Shown here: positions 34,244 to 43,188 of the stretch, in pieces | Layout: each line of letters begins with the position of its first letter | Position numbering within the stretch: position 1 is the first letter of the stretch | Assembly (NCBI RefSeq): GCF_000374085.1 | Contig: NZ_KB893561.1 | Coordinates: forward strand, 1 to 60,765 | From: Spirosoma spitsbergense DSM 19989 | Lineage (GTDB): Bacteria; Bacteroidota; Bacteroidia; Cytophagales; Spirosomataceae | Direction: 5' to 3' | DNA: 60,765 bases | Notes under the pieces: model-generated | The model's database searches: none | What the model was told of the DNA's origin: nothing | Seen by the model: the letters and a program-made list of their open reading frames with translations, nothing else | Translations under genes and position numbers: made by a program

Positions 34244-34505
34244 AGTGTTGAGTCTGTTACTTTGTAGGATAACTATGTGTGCAACAAAAAGTTTGGGTCT
34301 GGATGACCCTGGTCCGATTCAATATGATACCGAATAATACATTTCAATACGTTAAAGTTTATTTTTTAAACTAAAATCTAGTGTTCTACGCTATTTTTTG
34401 TTTACTTTAAAATCTAATTTCGATCTTGAGACTAGTATATCTTCCTGTATGTACTGATTGATTGGGTTAGTAAGTAGTATTTATTGGATAAAGCTTCTTG
34501 CAGAA
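34244..34505. other. 262-base AT-rich gap
   Basis: No protein gene that I can support. The minus-strand acidic genes need a promoter here, and a plus-strand transcript ending in the terminator at 34506 should begin here. I find no good TTG-N20-TAnnTTTG pair. Confidence 0.5.
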
Positions 34506-34536
34506 AGCGGACTGATGCTATCGGTCCGCTTTTTTT
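34506..34536 (+). terminator. intrinsic terminator with no plus-strand gene upstream
   Basis: AGCGGAC (34506-34512) pairs with GTCCGCT (34524-34530), inner GAT/ATC extends the stem, and six T follow. The nearest upstream gene is divergent, so a short non-coding transcript is the simplest explanation. Confidence 0.75.
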
Positions 34537-34838
34537 AATAAAGCTCATTCGTGTCCTTTTGACAGACACTTACTGTCCGATTTCTGACAGCTCACGCACC
34601 TTATTGTCAATAAAACCCTCTTTCCATACAATCAGGGTCCATTTTCGCTGTCCGTGCGGTAAAATGAATAAAGTGCATCCACTATTTATTATGAAAATGC
34701 CCCGAAACATAACCCCATCCCGCCATCCCGCTGGACATAGACCATGAATCCGGTGCAGCGTTTGCGGAATGAGTAACAAAATGGGCGTGGCAGGATGAAG
34801 AAAAACCCCCATCGTGCCACGCCCTATTCTCTGATTTC
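34537..34838. other. 302-base gap
   Basis: A minus-strand frame of 80 codons at 34570-34812 lacks any sensible composition. The region holds the 3' flank and terminator of the lipoprotein gene and nothing else I can name. Confidence 0.5.
34783..34824 (-). terminator. terminator stem after the lipoprotein gene
   Basis: GGGCGTGGCA (34783-34792) pairs with TGCCACGCCC (34815-34824). On the minus strand it follows the stop by 15 bases and is followed by ATTTTGTT. Confidence 0.7.
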
Positions 34839-36443
34839 TTACTGAATTTTAGCCAGCCACAGCGATGCATTGATGTGTAATGCCGGATGTGACGTGTAGC
34901 CCGATGGAACATCGCCCGACCAGCCGTTGAACAAACTATCGTTGGTATCGCCCGTACCGTCGTCGGCGGGGGAACTGTCGCCGATGAACACCACCCGACC
35001 ACTACCGTAGGTTGATAACAACGCCATAACGCTCGTAGTGCTGCCGACCGTGCTGCTCATGCGCCAGAATAAGCCCTGTACGTTGGTATTGTTTGCCGGA
35101 TAGAGCGTGGCGGTAGTGCCGTTATAAAAAGCCAGTTTCGACGCTGTACCGGCTACGCCACCCAATACCTTTTGAGCATTTGTATTTGTGCCTGTATACA
35201 CCTTTGTGGTTGGCTTCTCGCTGATGTCTACGTAGTCGATCACAAAACCGAATGGTTTGTTGTTGTTAACCCCATTGTTCGCCATCAGGTCGTTCCAGAC
35301 GCGGGGCGAATCGGCACCGTCGCCATCCCGGTCGGAGGGATTGTAGCCGTTCGGGTCGGTGCCCGTCAGCGACGGAGCCGTGTGGTCGGCCACCATCATC
35401 AGGCCACCACCGCTGGCAACAAAGTTCATGATCGCCGTTTTTTCGGCTGCCGAAAACAGGCGGTTCGGTTCAACGACGACGTAGACGTTGTAATTGCTCA
35501 AATCCTGGGCGTTGGACGTATTGCCGTACGTAATAGCCGTGCCGACGGGGAGTGTTTCAACAAAATTGCCGCGCTTAACCAGTTCAATGGCCCAGGAAGA
35601 AATGCCTCCTTTCCAATAGGTTTCCGACGTACTCGAAGTGATACCTGTGTAAGAAGGCGTTGGCGTCCGCTGGGCTTTCGTTTCTACCGTTGTACCGCCC
35701 GTATAAGTCGGTACGTTTTCGGTTCCGTCGGCATCAATCTGCCAGTCGGCACTACCCGCGTTCTCGTAATGACTGGCATCGAACAGAAACTTCTTACCCG
35801 TTGGCGGGGGCGTGGTTCCTCCTCCACTATTGTCGTTAATAACGATATCGTCAATATTGATGCGGTTGGTCGAACCGGATAGTTTACGAATTTCCAGCCG
35901 AACGGTCCCCGTCACGTTTAGCGTAAACGTCTGCGTTTGCAGGGTAGTCGTGGTAGAGATGTTAGCCCCGTTTTGGGTCCAGCTACTACCCCCGTTGGTT
36001 GAATACCACAGGCTCCACTGGCTCGACGCGTCGGAACTATACGTCCCGTGTTTAATGGTTACGGTGCTGATGCCCGACGTCACATCGAACAGCATGGTCA
36101 GTTTACCCGTGTTGCGGATACGCGCCGACCAGGCCCCTGCTTTCAGGTCGCCACTCAGATTGCCGACTAACCCATCGTACAGGTTCCAGGAGCCAGAGGG
36201 CAGCGTAACATTATCGCCACTGGCCGAACCAGTCGGCGACACATCGTAGGCCGTTTTGGGGCTGGTAGACCCCACTTCAAACCCTTCTGACAGGGATACG
36301 GCCGCTGCTGCCCGGGCAGAACCCATGACCGCTCCGTTACCGACGCTGGGGGTTAACTCATTGAGCGAATGGCAACCGACTAACAACGAGCCAGCCACAG
36401 CGACGGCCACATACAGGCGTCTGAACTTACCGAATTGAAACAT
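34839..36443 (-). CDS. surface lipoprotein with jelly-roll and DUF4350-like domains
   Basis: A 534-residue exported lipoprotein: the signal peptide ends in SLLVGC with lipid-anchored Cys24. Residues 50-205 form a beta jelly roll of the choice-of-anchor/carbohydrate-binding type (SEGFEVG, GSWNLYDGLVG, RINIDDIVI). A Thr/Pro linker (GGGTTPPPTG) follows, then about 310 residues of a flavodoxin-like/DUF4350 fold (KFLFDASHYENAGS, NYNVYVVVEPNR, FVASGGGLMMVADH, GSGRVVFIGDSSPADD). DUF4350 domains are related to class I amidotransferases and usually lack a catalytic Cys, as here. Role at the cell surface unknown; a glycan-related or adhesive role is plausible. Confidence 0.75.
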   Translation of the reverse strand: MFQFGKFRRLYVAVAVAGSLLVGCHSLNELTPSVGNGAVMGSARAAAAVSLSEGFEVGSTSPKTAYDVSPTGSASGDNVTLPSGSWNLYDGLVGNLSGDLKAGAWSARIRNTGKLTMLFDVTSGISTVTIKHGTYSSDASSQWSLWYSTNGGSSWTQNGANISTTTTLQTQTFTLNVTGTVRLEIRKLSGSTNRINIDDIVINDNSGGGTTPPPTGKKFLFDASHYENAGSADWQIDADGTENVPTYTGGTTVETKAQRTPTPSYTGITSSTSETYWKGGISSWAIELVKRGNFVETLPVGTAITYGNTSNAQDLSNYNVYVVVEPNRLFSAAEKTAIMNFVASGGGLMMVADHTAPSLTGTDPNGYNPSDRDGDGADSPRVWNDLMANNGVNNNKPFGFVIDYVDISEKPTTKVYTGTNTNAQKVLGGVAGTASKLAFYNGTTATLYPANNTNVQGLFWRMSSTVGSTTSVMALLSTYGSGRVVFIGDSSPADDGTGDTNDSLFNGWSGDVPSGYTSHPALHINASLWLAKIQ

Positions 36444-36673
36444 GAGGTTATTAGATGTTGGCAGATGAGTGAAAAACCATGCAAAAGAGCGTTATTTCTT
36501 CGTCGCTTCAACCGAAATGAAACATTATTTTATCGTTACCAAACGATGCAGGATTGTCGTACACTATACGCCCTCGGCCGGGTAACTTTTTCCCGGCGTA
36601 TAAGCACAAAAGCGTACATTTATTACGCACATTGAGCCTTTCGCTGTTCAGGCTGTATTACCACAACATCCGC

Positions 36674-38281
36674 ATGAGTTACTATCAACGCTGCCTCCAT
36701 CCATGCCTAATCATGATGGTGCTGAGCACAACGTTGCTGGCACAAACGACCCTGTCCACAAGGCCGCTCAGTGTTACGGCCGCTTGTCCGGGTACTACGG
36801 TTGCCGTTTCGTTCAGTCTGACTGGATCTATAAGTACCAGTGCAACTTATACGGTACAGCTTTCGGATGGTGGTGATTATAGAGACATCCCGACAAAGCC
36901 ACGTCTTGTAAATTATGAATCAATCGTTAGGGCCACAATTCCTACGGATCTGCCTACAGATAGAACCTATTCGGTTAGGGTACGGGCTACCAGTCCAGAC
37001 ATACTTGGTAGTCCCAGCCCGACTAAACTAGTTATAAAAGGGAAGAGACTAATACCGGCTCCTCCATCAGTTGATTCGCTTATATTGACTTGCGATGGCT
37101 TCTCCACGAAGGATTATGATCGATTTGTCACCGTAAACCTAAGACTGGCAACCGGAGCTACACCAAGACTGTATCGGGATGAAACATCTGACGACTTTTC
37201 GGAGTACGCCGAGTATCCTCAGTGTACTAATTCTGTTCCAGACAGTGTAGCGTGTAAAACTATGGCTACCATGTACGTCTATAAAGCCTACTACTATGTA
37301 GAGAAATATGTCTATCCGCTCGATGAAAAAATCTATTATGTATCAGAACTTGTAGATGGTTGTGAAAGTGAGCGGGTACCAACCAAGGTGAGAATACTTT
37401 GGCGACCAAGCATTGGCCCCACGCCCGTTAATCAAAATAAGCCAAGTGAGGGAAATTATCACTATGGTCATTTAACGTATTGCCAGGGTCAACAGGCTTA
37501 TCCGTTAAATGTCAATGGGCATACTCCTCCGCCTGAGAACTACCATGTTGTCTATTACAATAATGCGCCAATTAGTCTTCAGGATCTACTGTCAGGTGGC
37601 ACATTAATACCACCTGTTCCAGATACCCGTGTGCCCAATCGGCTAGCCTACTCTTTCAGCCTCGTTCCAATTGATAGTAAGAAAGGGTGTCCATTGATAT
37701 ACAACAACCCGAATGACCTTTTTTCTGCGACTAGTCTTTTAGTAACGGTTGATCCGCAACCTGCCAAACCAACCGCCCTAACCAGTATAATCAGTTATTA
37801 CCAGGGTCAGGCATCGACCCCGCTGAGTGCCACAACGACTGATTCCACCGCAACCCTGGTCTGGTATGGTACCAACGCTACGGGGGGCACTGGTTTAACC
37901 ATGGCTCCTCAGCCACCAACCAGTCAGGCTGGGCAGTTTACCTATTACGTAGCCCAGAAAGCAGGAACGTGCGAAAGTGAGCGGGTGCCCATACAAGTAA
38001 GGATCAATCCGCTGTTGAGTGTGGATGACCCTTCATTAGCAGATGCCATAGCCATTTTCCCTAACCCGGCAATTTCGTCGCTTACGGTGCGTATTAGTGG
38101 GCTATCTGCGCGACAACCGGCTCAATTAGACCTGATCGACCTCAATGGTCAGATAGTTCTGCACCAGGAAACGCAGCGTGAAACCTCAATTTTGACCCTG
38201 GACGATTACCCAAAAGGTAGTTATCTGCTACTGATTAAGGTTGATAATCGTCGGGCTTCCAGGCGGGTCATGAAGCTGTAA
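36674..38281 (+). CDS. type IX secreted surface protein with Ig-like repeats
   Basis: A 535-residue exported protein. Signal peptide ends around TTLLAQ. The C-terminal 85 residues are a type A T9SS sorting domain: AIFPNPAISSLTVRISG, LDLIDLNGQIVLHQE, then YPKGSYLLLIKVDN and a basic end RRVMKL. In between are Cys-containing Ig-like modules; two end with the same motif, CESERVPTKVRI and CESERVPIQVRI, so they are internal repeats. The middle of the gene is clearly AT-richer than its neighbours. The start MSYYQRC is the signal-peptide ATG; 40 codons upstream are open. Likely an adhesin; ligand unknown. Confidence 0.85.
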   Translation: MSYYQRCLHPCLIMMVLSTTLLAQTTLSTRPLSVTAACPGTTVAVSFSLTGSISTSATYTVQLSDGGDYRDIPTKPRLVNYESIVRATIPTDLPTDRTYSVRVRATSPDILGSPSPTKLVIKGKRLIPAPPSVDSLILTCDGFSTKDYDRFVTVNLRLATGATPRLYRDETSDDFSEYAEYPQCTNSVPDSVACKTMATMYVYKAYYYVEKYVYPLDEKIYYVSELVDGCESERVPTKVRILWRPSIGPTPVNQNKPSEGNYHYGHLTYCQGQQAYPLNVNGHTPPPENYHVVYYNNAPISLQDLLSGGTLIPPVPDTRVPNRLAYSFSLVPIDSKKGCPLIYNNPNDLFSATSLLVTVDPQPAKPTALTSIISYYQGQASTPLSATTTDSTATLVWYGTNATGGTGLTMAPQPPTSQAGQFTYYVAQKAGTCESERVPIQVRINPLLSVDDPSLADAIAIFPNPAISSLTVRISGLSARQPAQLDLIDLNGQIVLHQETQRETSILTLDDYPKGSYLLLIKVDNRRASRRVMKL

Positions 38282-38286
38282 AATGA

Positions 38287-38302
38287 GCAGGATGCATCCT
38301 GC
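38287..38302. repeat. 16-bp perfect palindrome
   Basis: GCAGGATGCATCCTGC is a perfect palindrome 6 bases after the stop of the T9SS protein gene. It has no loop or T run, so it resembles a protein-binding site more than a terminator. Confidence 0.5.
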
Positions 38303-38329
38303 CATTAGGGCTAGTTTATTAGCTGACTG

Positions 38330-38536
38330 TCAAGCTACCGTATGAGAACCGACGGCTAAATAAAGCAGGTTATTATACCGGATTTCCAGCGCCATGGCCC
38401 GTTTCCAGCGCAGCCAGTCTTTTCGCCAACCGGTTGCTTTTTCTATCTCCGGCTGAAATTCAGCAACAACCTGTCGTCTCAGTTTCCAATAAACCGGTTG
38501 TCGTTTTGCGCAGGAATGAATGAGTCCTGTTTTCAT
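38330..38536 (-). CDS. small basic hypothetical protein (68 residues)
   Basis: No recognised family. The frame encodes a Trp/Arg/Lys-rich protein (KATGWRKDWLRWKRAMALEIRYNN) with a good ATG, and lies tail to tail with the T9SS protein gene. The composition, Trp and Arg spaced along an apparent helix, looks like a real small protein rather than a shadow frame, but I have no family support. Confidence 0.45.
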   Translation of the reverse strand: MKTGLIHSCAKRQPVYWKLRRQVVAEFQPEIEKATGWRKDWLRWKRAMALEIRYNNLLYLAVGSHTVA

Positions 38537-38742
38537 AGTTTAACCGGTGTTGGACCGGCTATCTGTCAGCCTTAAGTAAAAATAGAATGTTCGGCTGTCA
38601 ATTGCAATCATACATTCTATTCCATCATCTCCTCACACGAGTAAAGCAGGATCGCTTTATCCATCCGGTTACTACGTCCATGTCCCTATTAGCTTGAACA
38701 GGAAACCAAATTCCCTTGCCCGGTTGTTTGCTGTTTATTGGG

Positions 38743-38750
38743 TAAATTTG
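38743..38750 (+). promoter_or_regulatory. -7 box TAAATTTG for mnmA
   Basis: Exact TAnnTTTG match 40 bases before the ATG at 38790. TTG copies upstream give spacers of 16 or 24, so the -33 box is uncertain. A small stem GGGG/CCCC lies between it and the ATG. Confidence 0.5.
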
Positions 38751-38789
38751 CCCACTAATTAAATCGCGGGGCTTTGAACCCCGGCAGAT

Positions 38790-39983
38790 ATGAGCAAACA
38801 CGGACGCATTCTGGTCGCCATGAGTGGCGGCATTGATTCTTCGCTGGCAGCGGTGATGCTGCACGAAGAAGGGTACGAGGTCATCGGCATGACCATGAAA
38901 ACCTGGGACTATGCCTCATCGGGCGGTACCAAAAAAGAAACGGGCTGCTGCTCCCTCGACAGCATTAACGACGCCCGCAACATCGCCGTTAATCTCGGCT
39001 TCCCGCATTACATTCTCGACATCCGCGAAGAGTTTGGCGATGCCGTTATCGACTACTTCACGGGGGAGTACATCGAAGGGCGCACGCCCAACCCCTGCGT
39101 TATGTGTAATACGCACATCAAGTGGGATGCCCTCCTGCGCCGGGCCGACCGGCTGGATTGTGAATCCATCGCTACGGGTCACTACGCTCACATCCGGCAC
39201 GAAACAAATGGAGCAGATCCAGCGGGTAGGTACGTTCTCTCGAAGGGGATCGATACGCTGAAAGACCAGTCATATGTACTTTGGGGGGTGTCGCAGGAGA
39301 GTTTGAGCCGCACGAAACTACCGCTGGGACACCTGCGAAAATCCGACATCCGCGATATGGCCACAGAACGCGGCTTTATGGAACTGGTCACCAAATCGGA
39401 ATCGTACGAAATCTGTTTCGTGCCCGACAACGACTACCGGGGATTTCTGAAACGACGAATGCCCAGTCTGGAATCCGACGTGGCCGGGGGCAACTTTATC
39501 ATGGAAGGCACCGGCAAAGTAATGGGCCAGCATCAGGGCTACCCATTTTATACTATCGGTCAGCGCAAAGGACTGGGCATGGCGTTTGGGCAACCAATGT
39601 TTGTGACCGAGATTCGCAAAGATACCAACGAGGTGGTGCTGGGCCTAGATAAGGACCTTTATCGCGATGGCATGGTGGTCAGCAAACTCAATCTGCAAAA
39701 ATACGATGCCATCAACGGGCCTCTGGAAACCGTTACGAAGGTTCGGTACAAAGACCCCGGCACCCCGGCAACCATCACCCAGTTGGGGGATAAAATTGAG
39801 GTACTTTTCAAGGAAGGCGTGTCGGCCATTGCACCGGGACAAGCAGCCGTTTTTTACGAAGGCGACGATGTTATTGGCGGTGGCTGGATTATGAAAAGTT
39901 TCCGTCAGTCCGACAACTGGCAAAATGACGATTTGGCCGTACATACAGAGCCACAATCGACTATTATCCCAGTTACTGTTTAA
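38790..39983 (+). CDS. mnmA: tRNA-specific 2-thiouridylase
   Basis: Adds sulfur to U34 of tRNA Lys, Glu and Gln. The 397-residue protein has the PP-loop AMSGGIDSS near residue 11, the catalytic Cys in NPCVMCNTHIK, the second Cys in SYEICFVPDNDYR (which forms the persulfide), and the C-terminal beta barrel. Length is slightly above the usual 360-370. The start is the ATG at MSKHGRILVAMSGG. A terminator stem of 15 bp follows the gene. Confidence 0.96.
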   Translation: MSKHGRILVAMSGGIDSSLAAVMLHEEGYEVIGMTMKTWDYASSGGTKKETGCCSLDSINDARNIAVNLGFPHYILDIREEFGDAVIDYFTGEYIEGRTPNPCVMCNTHIKWDALLRRADRLDCESIATGHYAHIRHETNGADPAGRYVLSKGIDTLKDQSYVLWGVSQESLSRTKLPLGHLRKSDIRDMATERGFMELVTKSESYEICFVPDNDYRGFLKRRMPSLESDVAGGNFIMEGTGKVMGQHQGYPFYTIGQRKGLGMAFGQPMFVTEIRKDTNEVVLGLDKDLYRDGMVVSKLNLQKYDAINGPLETVTKVRYKDPGTPATITQLGDKIEVLFKEGVSAIAPGQAAVFYEGDDVIGGGWIMKSFRQSDNWQNDDLAVHTEPQSTIIPVTV

Positions 39984-40016
39984 CGAAAAAGTGCCCTTGA
40001 ACAGGACGATGCCTCT

Positions 40017-40071
40017 ATTGACAAAGCTGATACGTAGAGCCACTGACCGGCGGATTATCAGCTTTGTCAAT
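40017..40071 (+). terminator. terminator after mnmA
   Basis: ATTGACAAAGCTGAT (40017-40031) pairs with ATCAGCTTTGTCAAT (40057-40071), followed by GTATTTTTG. Confidence 0.7.
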
Positions 40072-40175
40072 GTATTTTTGATTACCCTTTTCTCCTGACA
40101 GGCAGACCAGCCAGCGATAATTTATCGTTTAGAAAAAAACACGACAGCCCACTTTACCGAAAATTTAACTATCCC

Positions 40176-40916
40176 ATGCGGAAACTCATTTACCTAATCG
40201 CCTTGTCTCTTGGCCTTCCCCTATGCCTTTCGGCACAAACGGCACCATCCAGTACGGCACCGTCCGGTGGGGCACCATCCGGTGGGGCCGCACCCAAAGG
40301 CCACCCAAACCCCAGCGGTCCCGGATGGAAACCGTTGTTTGCGAGCGACCTGTCCGATGCTCATTTCCCGGCAGGGGTCTGGAGTATGGATGATGGTGGT
40401 ATAATAACCGCCACGGCTGACAAAACTCTCTGGACGGCCATACCCTACGAAGATTTTGTGCTGGATTTGTTTTTCAAAACTGCCGAAGGGACAAATAGTG
40501 GGGTAGTTATTCACGCGAGTGATACGACCAACTGGATTCCAAATTCTGTAGAGATTCAGATTGCCGACGATTACGCCAAACAATGGGCCGAATCGCCAAA
40601 AAACTGGCAGTGTGGCGCCTTTTTCGGCCATCAGGCTCCAACCAAACATGGAATCGTGAAGAAACCCGACGAGTGGAACCGGTACACCATTACCAGTCTG
40701 GGCAAAATGATTTACGTTGTGCTGAACAACCAACTCATAAACACCATAAATCTGGAGCAATTCACCTCGGCCAAAACGAATCCCGATGGTTCGAAGGTCC
40801 CCGAATGGCTCAGTAAACCACCCGCCAGCCTACCCATTAAAGGCTACATTGGCTTGCAGGGCAAACACGCGGGCGCGCCCATCTATTTCCGAAATCTGAA
40901 GATAAAAGCATTGTAG
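40176..40916 (+). CDS. secreted DUF1080 domain protein
   Basis: Exported 246-residue protein. Signal peptide MRKLIYLIALSLGLPLCLSAQ, then a short Ala/Pro/Ser/Gly linker made of near-identical tandem units (APSSTAPSGGAPSGGAAP), then a jelly-roll DUF1080 domain (GWKPLFASDLSDA, NSGVVIHASD, DEWNRYTI, GYIGLQGKHAGAPIYFRNLKIKAL). DUF1080 (3-keto-disaccharide hydrolase family) proteins act on sugars in the periplasm in Bacteroidota. The exact reaction here is not known. It is followed closely by two small genes on the same strand. Confidence 0.85.
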   Translation: MRKLIYLIALSLGLPLCLSAQTAPSSTAPSGGAPSGGAAPKGHPNPSGPGWKPLFASDLSDAHFPAGVWSMDDGGIITATADKTLWTAIPYEDFVLDLFFKTAEGTNSGVVIHASDTTNWIPNSVEIQIADDYAKQWAESPKNWQCGAFFGHQAPTKHGIVKKPDEWNRYTITSLGKMIYVVLNNQLINTINLEQFTSAKTNPDGSKVPEWLSKPPASLPIKGYIGLQGKHAGAPIYFRNLKIKAL

Positions 40917-40935
40917 CTTTTGTTAATCCGCTGCC

Positions 40936-41187
40936 ATGCAACCCGAACCCCAAACCCGTCACAGCCGCGTGCTGCCTGAACTACGCTTCTCGCTCAACCT
41001 ACTTTATGTAGGGCGATTGTTACTGGGTATGAATGCCACAGCCTTAGTTGATGACAATGCACTGACTGAACTGGACGAGCGCATAGAAACGATAACGGAC
41101 GAGCTGGTAGCCACCGAATTACTGCACGAAGCGGCTCTGCTAGCCGGTGACAGTTTGCCCAACATACCACCCAACAGTGAATTTTAG
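40936..41187 (+). CDS. small hypothetical protein (83 residues)
   Basis: No recognised family. The protein (MQPEPQTRHSRVLPELRFSLNLLYVGRLLLG) is soluble with an N-terminal basic part, a central amphipathic segment and an acidic helix (DDNALTELDERIETITDELVATELLHEAAL). It starts 19 bases after the DUF1080 stop and sits 76 bases before the HAD gene, so an operon of three is likely. Confidence 0.5.
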   Translation: MQPEPQTRHSRVLPELRFSLNLLYVGRLLLGMNATALVDDNALTELDERIETITDELVATELLHEAALLAGDSLPNIPPNSEF

Positions 41188-41263
41188 GCCGTAATCCGTT
41201 TCTTTGCAGTCTCATTCGATACGACACGTAAGGCCGCCTGTCTAACGGCTTTTCCTATTTCTT

Positions 41264-41971
41264 ATGGCTGATACGCCTTCTGAACACGTTAATCCCTGGG
41301 CGGCCCCTTCCTGGGCGGCCCTCTTCGATATGGACGGGGTGCTGATTGCCAACACCGACTTTCATATTAACGCCTGGCTCCGGTTTGCCCAACAGCATGG
41401 TTTTTCCCTGACGAAAGACCAGTACGTGGAAAATATCAACGGGCGCGTTTCCGCCGATGCAATGGCGTACGTGTTCGGGCAACCCATTTCGGCGGGTGAA
41501 CTCATCACACTGACCGAAGAAAAGGAAGCGATTTACCGAGAACTTTACCGTCCGCACCTCCAGCCGACACCCGGCCTGATGGCTTTTTTAAACGAGCTAA
41601 AAGAACAGCATATACCGGCAGCCGTGGGCACATCGGCCCCGGAAAGTAATGTCCGGTTCACGCTCGACGGGTTGTCCCTTCGCCCCTGTTTCAAGGCGAT
41701 AGTCGATGCCAGCATGATTCAGCACGGCAAGCCCGACCCGGAAATCTACCTGACAGCCGCCCGCATGACAGGTGTTGAACCGACACGCTGTATCGTATTT
41801 GAAGATGCCCTGTCGGGTATTGAAGCAGGTTTACGAGCGGGCATGGCTGTAGTAGCTCTGGCTACGACGCACACCCGCGAGGAATTAGCCGACACGGGTG
41901 CCGCCCTGATTATAGATGATTTTACCGGGTTAACGGTACAGAATGTTTATCAATTAATCACCCGGTCGTAA
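41264..41971 (+). CDS. HAD-superfamily phosphatase (beta-phosphoglucomutase-like)
   Basis: Cytoplasmic phosphohydrolase or phosphomutase of 235 residues. Motif I is FDMDGVLIANTDFH, with the two Asp and a cap domain after it. Motif II is VGTSAPESN, motif III the Lys of HGKPDPEIYL, motif IV VFEDALSGIEAG. The HGKPDPEIYL and EDALSGIEAG motifs fit the subgroup of sugar phosphatases and beta-phosphoglucomutases. Substrate not readable. Likely the third gene of the DUF1080 run. Confidence 0.88.
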   Translation: MADTPSEHVNPWAAPSWAALFDMDGVLIANTDFHINAWLRFAQQHGFSLTKDQYVENINGRVSADAMAYVFGQPISAGELITLTEEKEAIYRELYRPHLQPTPGLMAFLNELKEQHIPAAVGTSAPESNVRFTLDGLSLRPCFKAIVDASMIQHGKPDPEIYLTAARMTGVEPTRCIVFEDALSGIEAGLRAGMAVVALATTHTREELADTGAALIIDDFTGLTVQNVYQLITRS

Positions 41972-41994
41972 CCGGCTGCCCCACCCAGATTATA

Positions 41995-42002
41995 TACCTT
42001 TG
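41995..42002 (+). promoter_or_regulatory. -7 box TACCTTTG for agmatine deiminase
   Basis: Exact TAnnTTTG match 32 bases before the proposed TTG start at 42034. No TTG at standard -33 spacing. Confidence 0.55.
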
Positions 42003-42033
42003 TTGAAAAATAGCAGCATCAATCGTTACTTGT

Positions 42034-43095
42034 TTGGCTTATTCATCTGACACCCCCATCATTCCGGCCCGCGAGGGCTTTTTCTTTCCGGCCGAGTGGC
42101 ACCCGCACGTAGCTACCTGGCTGAGCTGGCCCCATACCGAAGCATCCTGGACCCGCGAACGGCAGGAACTCATGTTTCCGGCTTACATCGACTTTATCAA
42201 AGCCATTGCCGAAAGCGAACACGTTTGTATCAACGCCCATAACGAAACGGTGATGCAGGCCGCTAAACTGCGTCTGCTACTGGCCGACGTCGATATGAGC
42301 CGCATCACGCTCCTGCCCCACCCCACCAACGACTCGTGGTGCCGCGACCACGGCCCGGCATTTCTGATTAATCCCTCAACGAAGAAGCGGATTATTGTGA
42401 ACTGGGGCTACAATGCCTGGGGCAACAAATACCCGCCCTACGACCGGGATGACCTAATTCCCATTGAAATTGCGCATTACCGACATCTTGAATACGTAAC
42501 CCCTGGAATTGTCATGGAAGGCGGCTCGGTGGAGTTCAACGGCGCGGGTACGGTGCTGACCAGTCGGGCCTGTCTGCTCAACCAGAACAGAAACAGCCAC
42601 CTCACGCAGGCCAATATTGAGCAGTACCTGTGCGATTACTACGGCGTTCAGCAGGTGCTTTGGGTAGAGGAAGGCATCGTGGGCGATGACACCGACGGAC
42701 ACATCGACGACACGGTTCGCTTTGTCAGTGAAGACACGGTCATTGCCGCTTACGAATCAAACAAGAACGACGACAATTACCCGTTTTTACAGGAAATTCA
42801 CCACGAATTGAAACAGATGCGGTTGCTGAACGGCAAGCAATTGACCATTGTAGAACTGCCAATGCCCGACCCCGTCTGGAGCGATGGGTTACGCCTTCCG
42901 GCTTCGTACGCTAATTTCCTGATTACCAACGGTGCCGTGATTGTACCCACCTTCCGTTGTGCCAAAGACCAGCAGGCACTGGACATCATTGGCACCTGTT
43001 TTCCTGACCGTAAAATCGTTGGCATCGACTCCACCGACATCGTCTGGGGCCTCGGCAGTTTCCACTGCCTGAGTCAGCAGGAACCAACTCTTTAA
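42034..43095 (+). CDS. aguA: agmatine deiminase
   Basis: Hydrolyses agmatine to N-carbamoylputrescine in the arginine-to-putrescine route. The 353-residue protein shows the family pattern WLSWPHTEASW near the N-terminus, NDSWCRDHGPAF, EGGSVEFNGAGTVL and DDTDGHIDDTVRFV, and the catalytic Cys345 in GLGSFHCLSQQ. No ATG lies near the family start, so the first codon is probably TTG at 42034. The -7 box fits it. A 26-bp inverted repeat begins right after the TAA. No carbamoylputrescine amidase adjoins. Confidence 0.92.
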   Translation: MAYSSDTPIIPAREGFFFPAEWHPHVATWLSWPHTEASWTRERQELMFPAYIDFIKAIAESEHVCINAHNETVMQAAKLRLLLADVDMSRITLLPHPTNDSWCRDHGPAFLINPSTKKRIIVNWGYNAWGNKYPPYDRDDLIPIEIAHYRHLEYVTPGIVMEGGSVEFNGAGTVLTSRACLLNQNRNSHLTQANIEQYLCDYYGVQQVLWVEEGIVGDDTDGHIDDTVRFVSEDTVIAAYESNKNDDNYPFLQEIHHELKQMRLLNGKQLTIVELPMPDPVWSDGLRLPASYANFLITNGAVIVPTFRCAKDQQALDIIGTCFPDRKIVGIDSTDIVWGLGSFHCLSQQEPTL

Positions 43096-43176
43096 AGGAG
43101 TGAGTATTTAGGAGTGAGGAGGCTGACGCAACTATTACTTTCGCGCCAGTCTCCTCACTCCTAAATACTCACTCCT
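43096..43176 (+). repeat. 26-bp perfect inverted repeat made of heptamers
   Basis: AGGAGTG occurs at 43096 and 43110, and AGGAGGC at 43117, a 14-then-7 period. The complement CACTCCT lies at 43156 and 43170. The whole left arm 43096-43121 is perfectly complementary to 43151-43176, with a 29-base centre. It begins directly on the agmatine deiminase stop codon and ends 12 bases before the next ATG. Confidence 0.92.
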
Positions 43177-43188
43177 ACCTCCAAAACT

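Noticed and set aside
34570..34812. Minus-strand 80-codon frame
   Set aside because: No family, odd composition, and it runs through the terminator of the lipoprotein gene.
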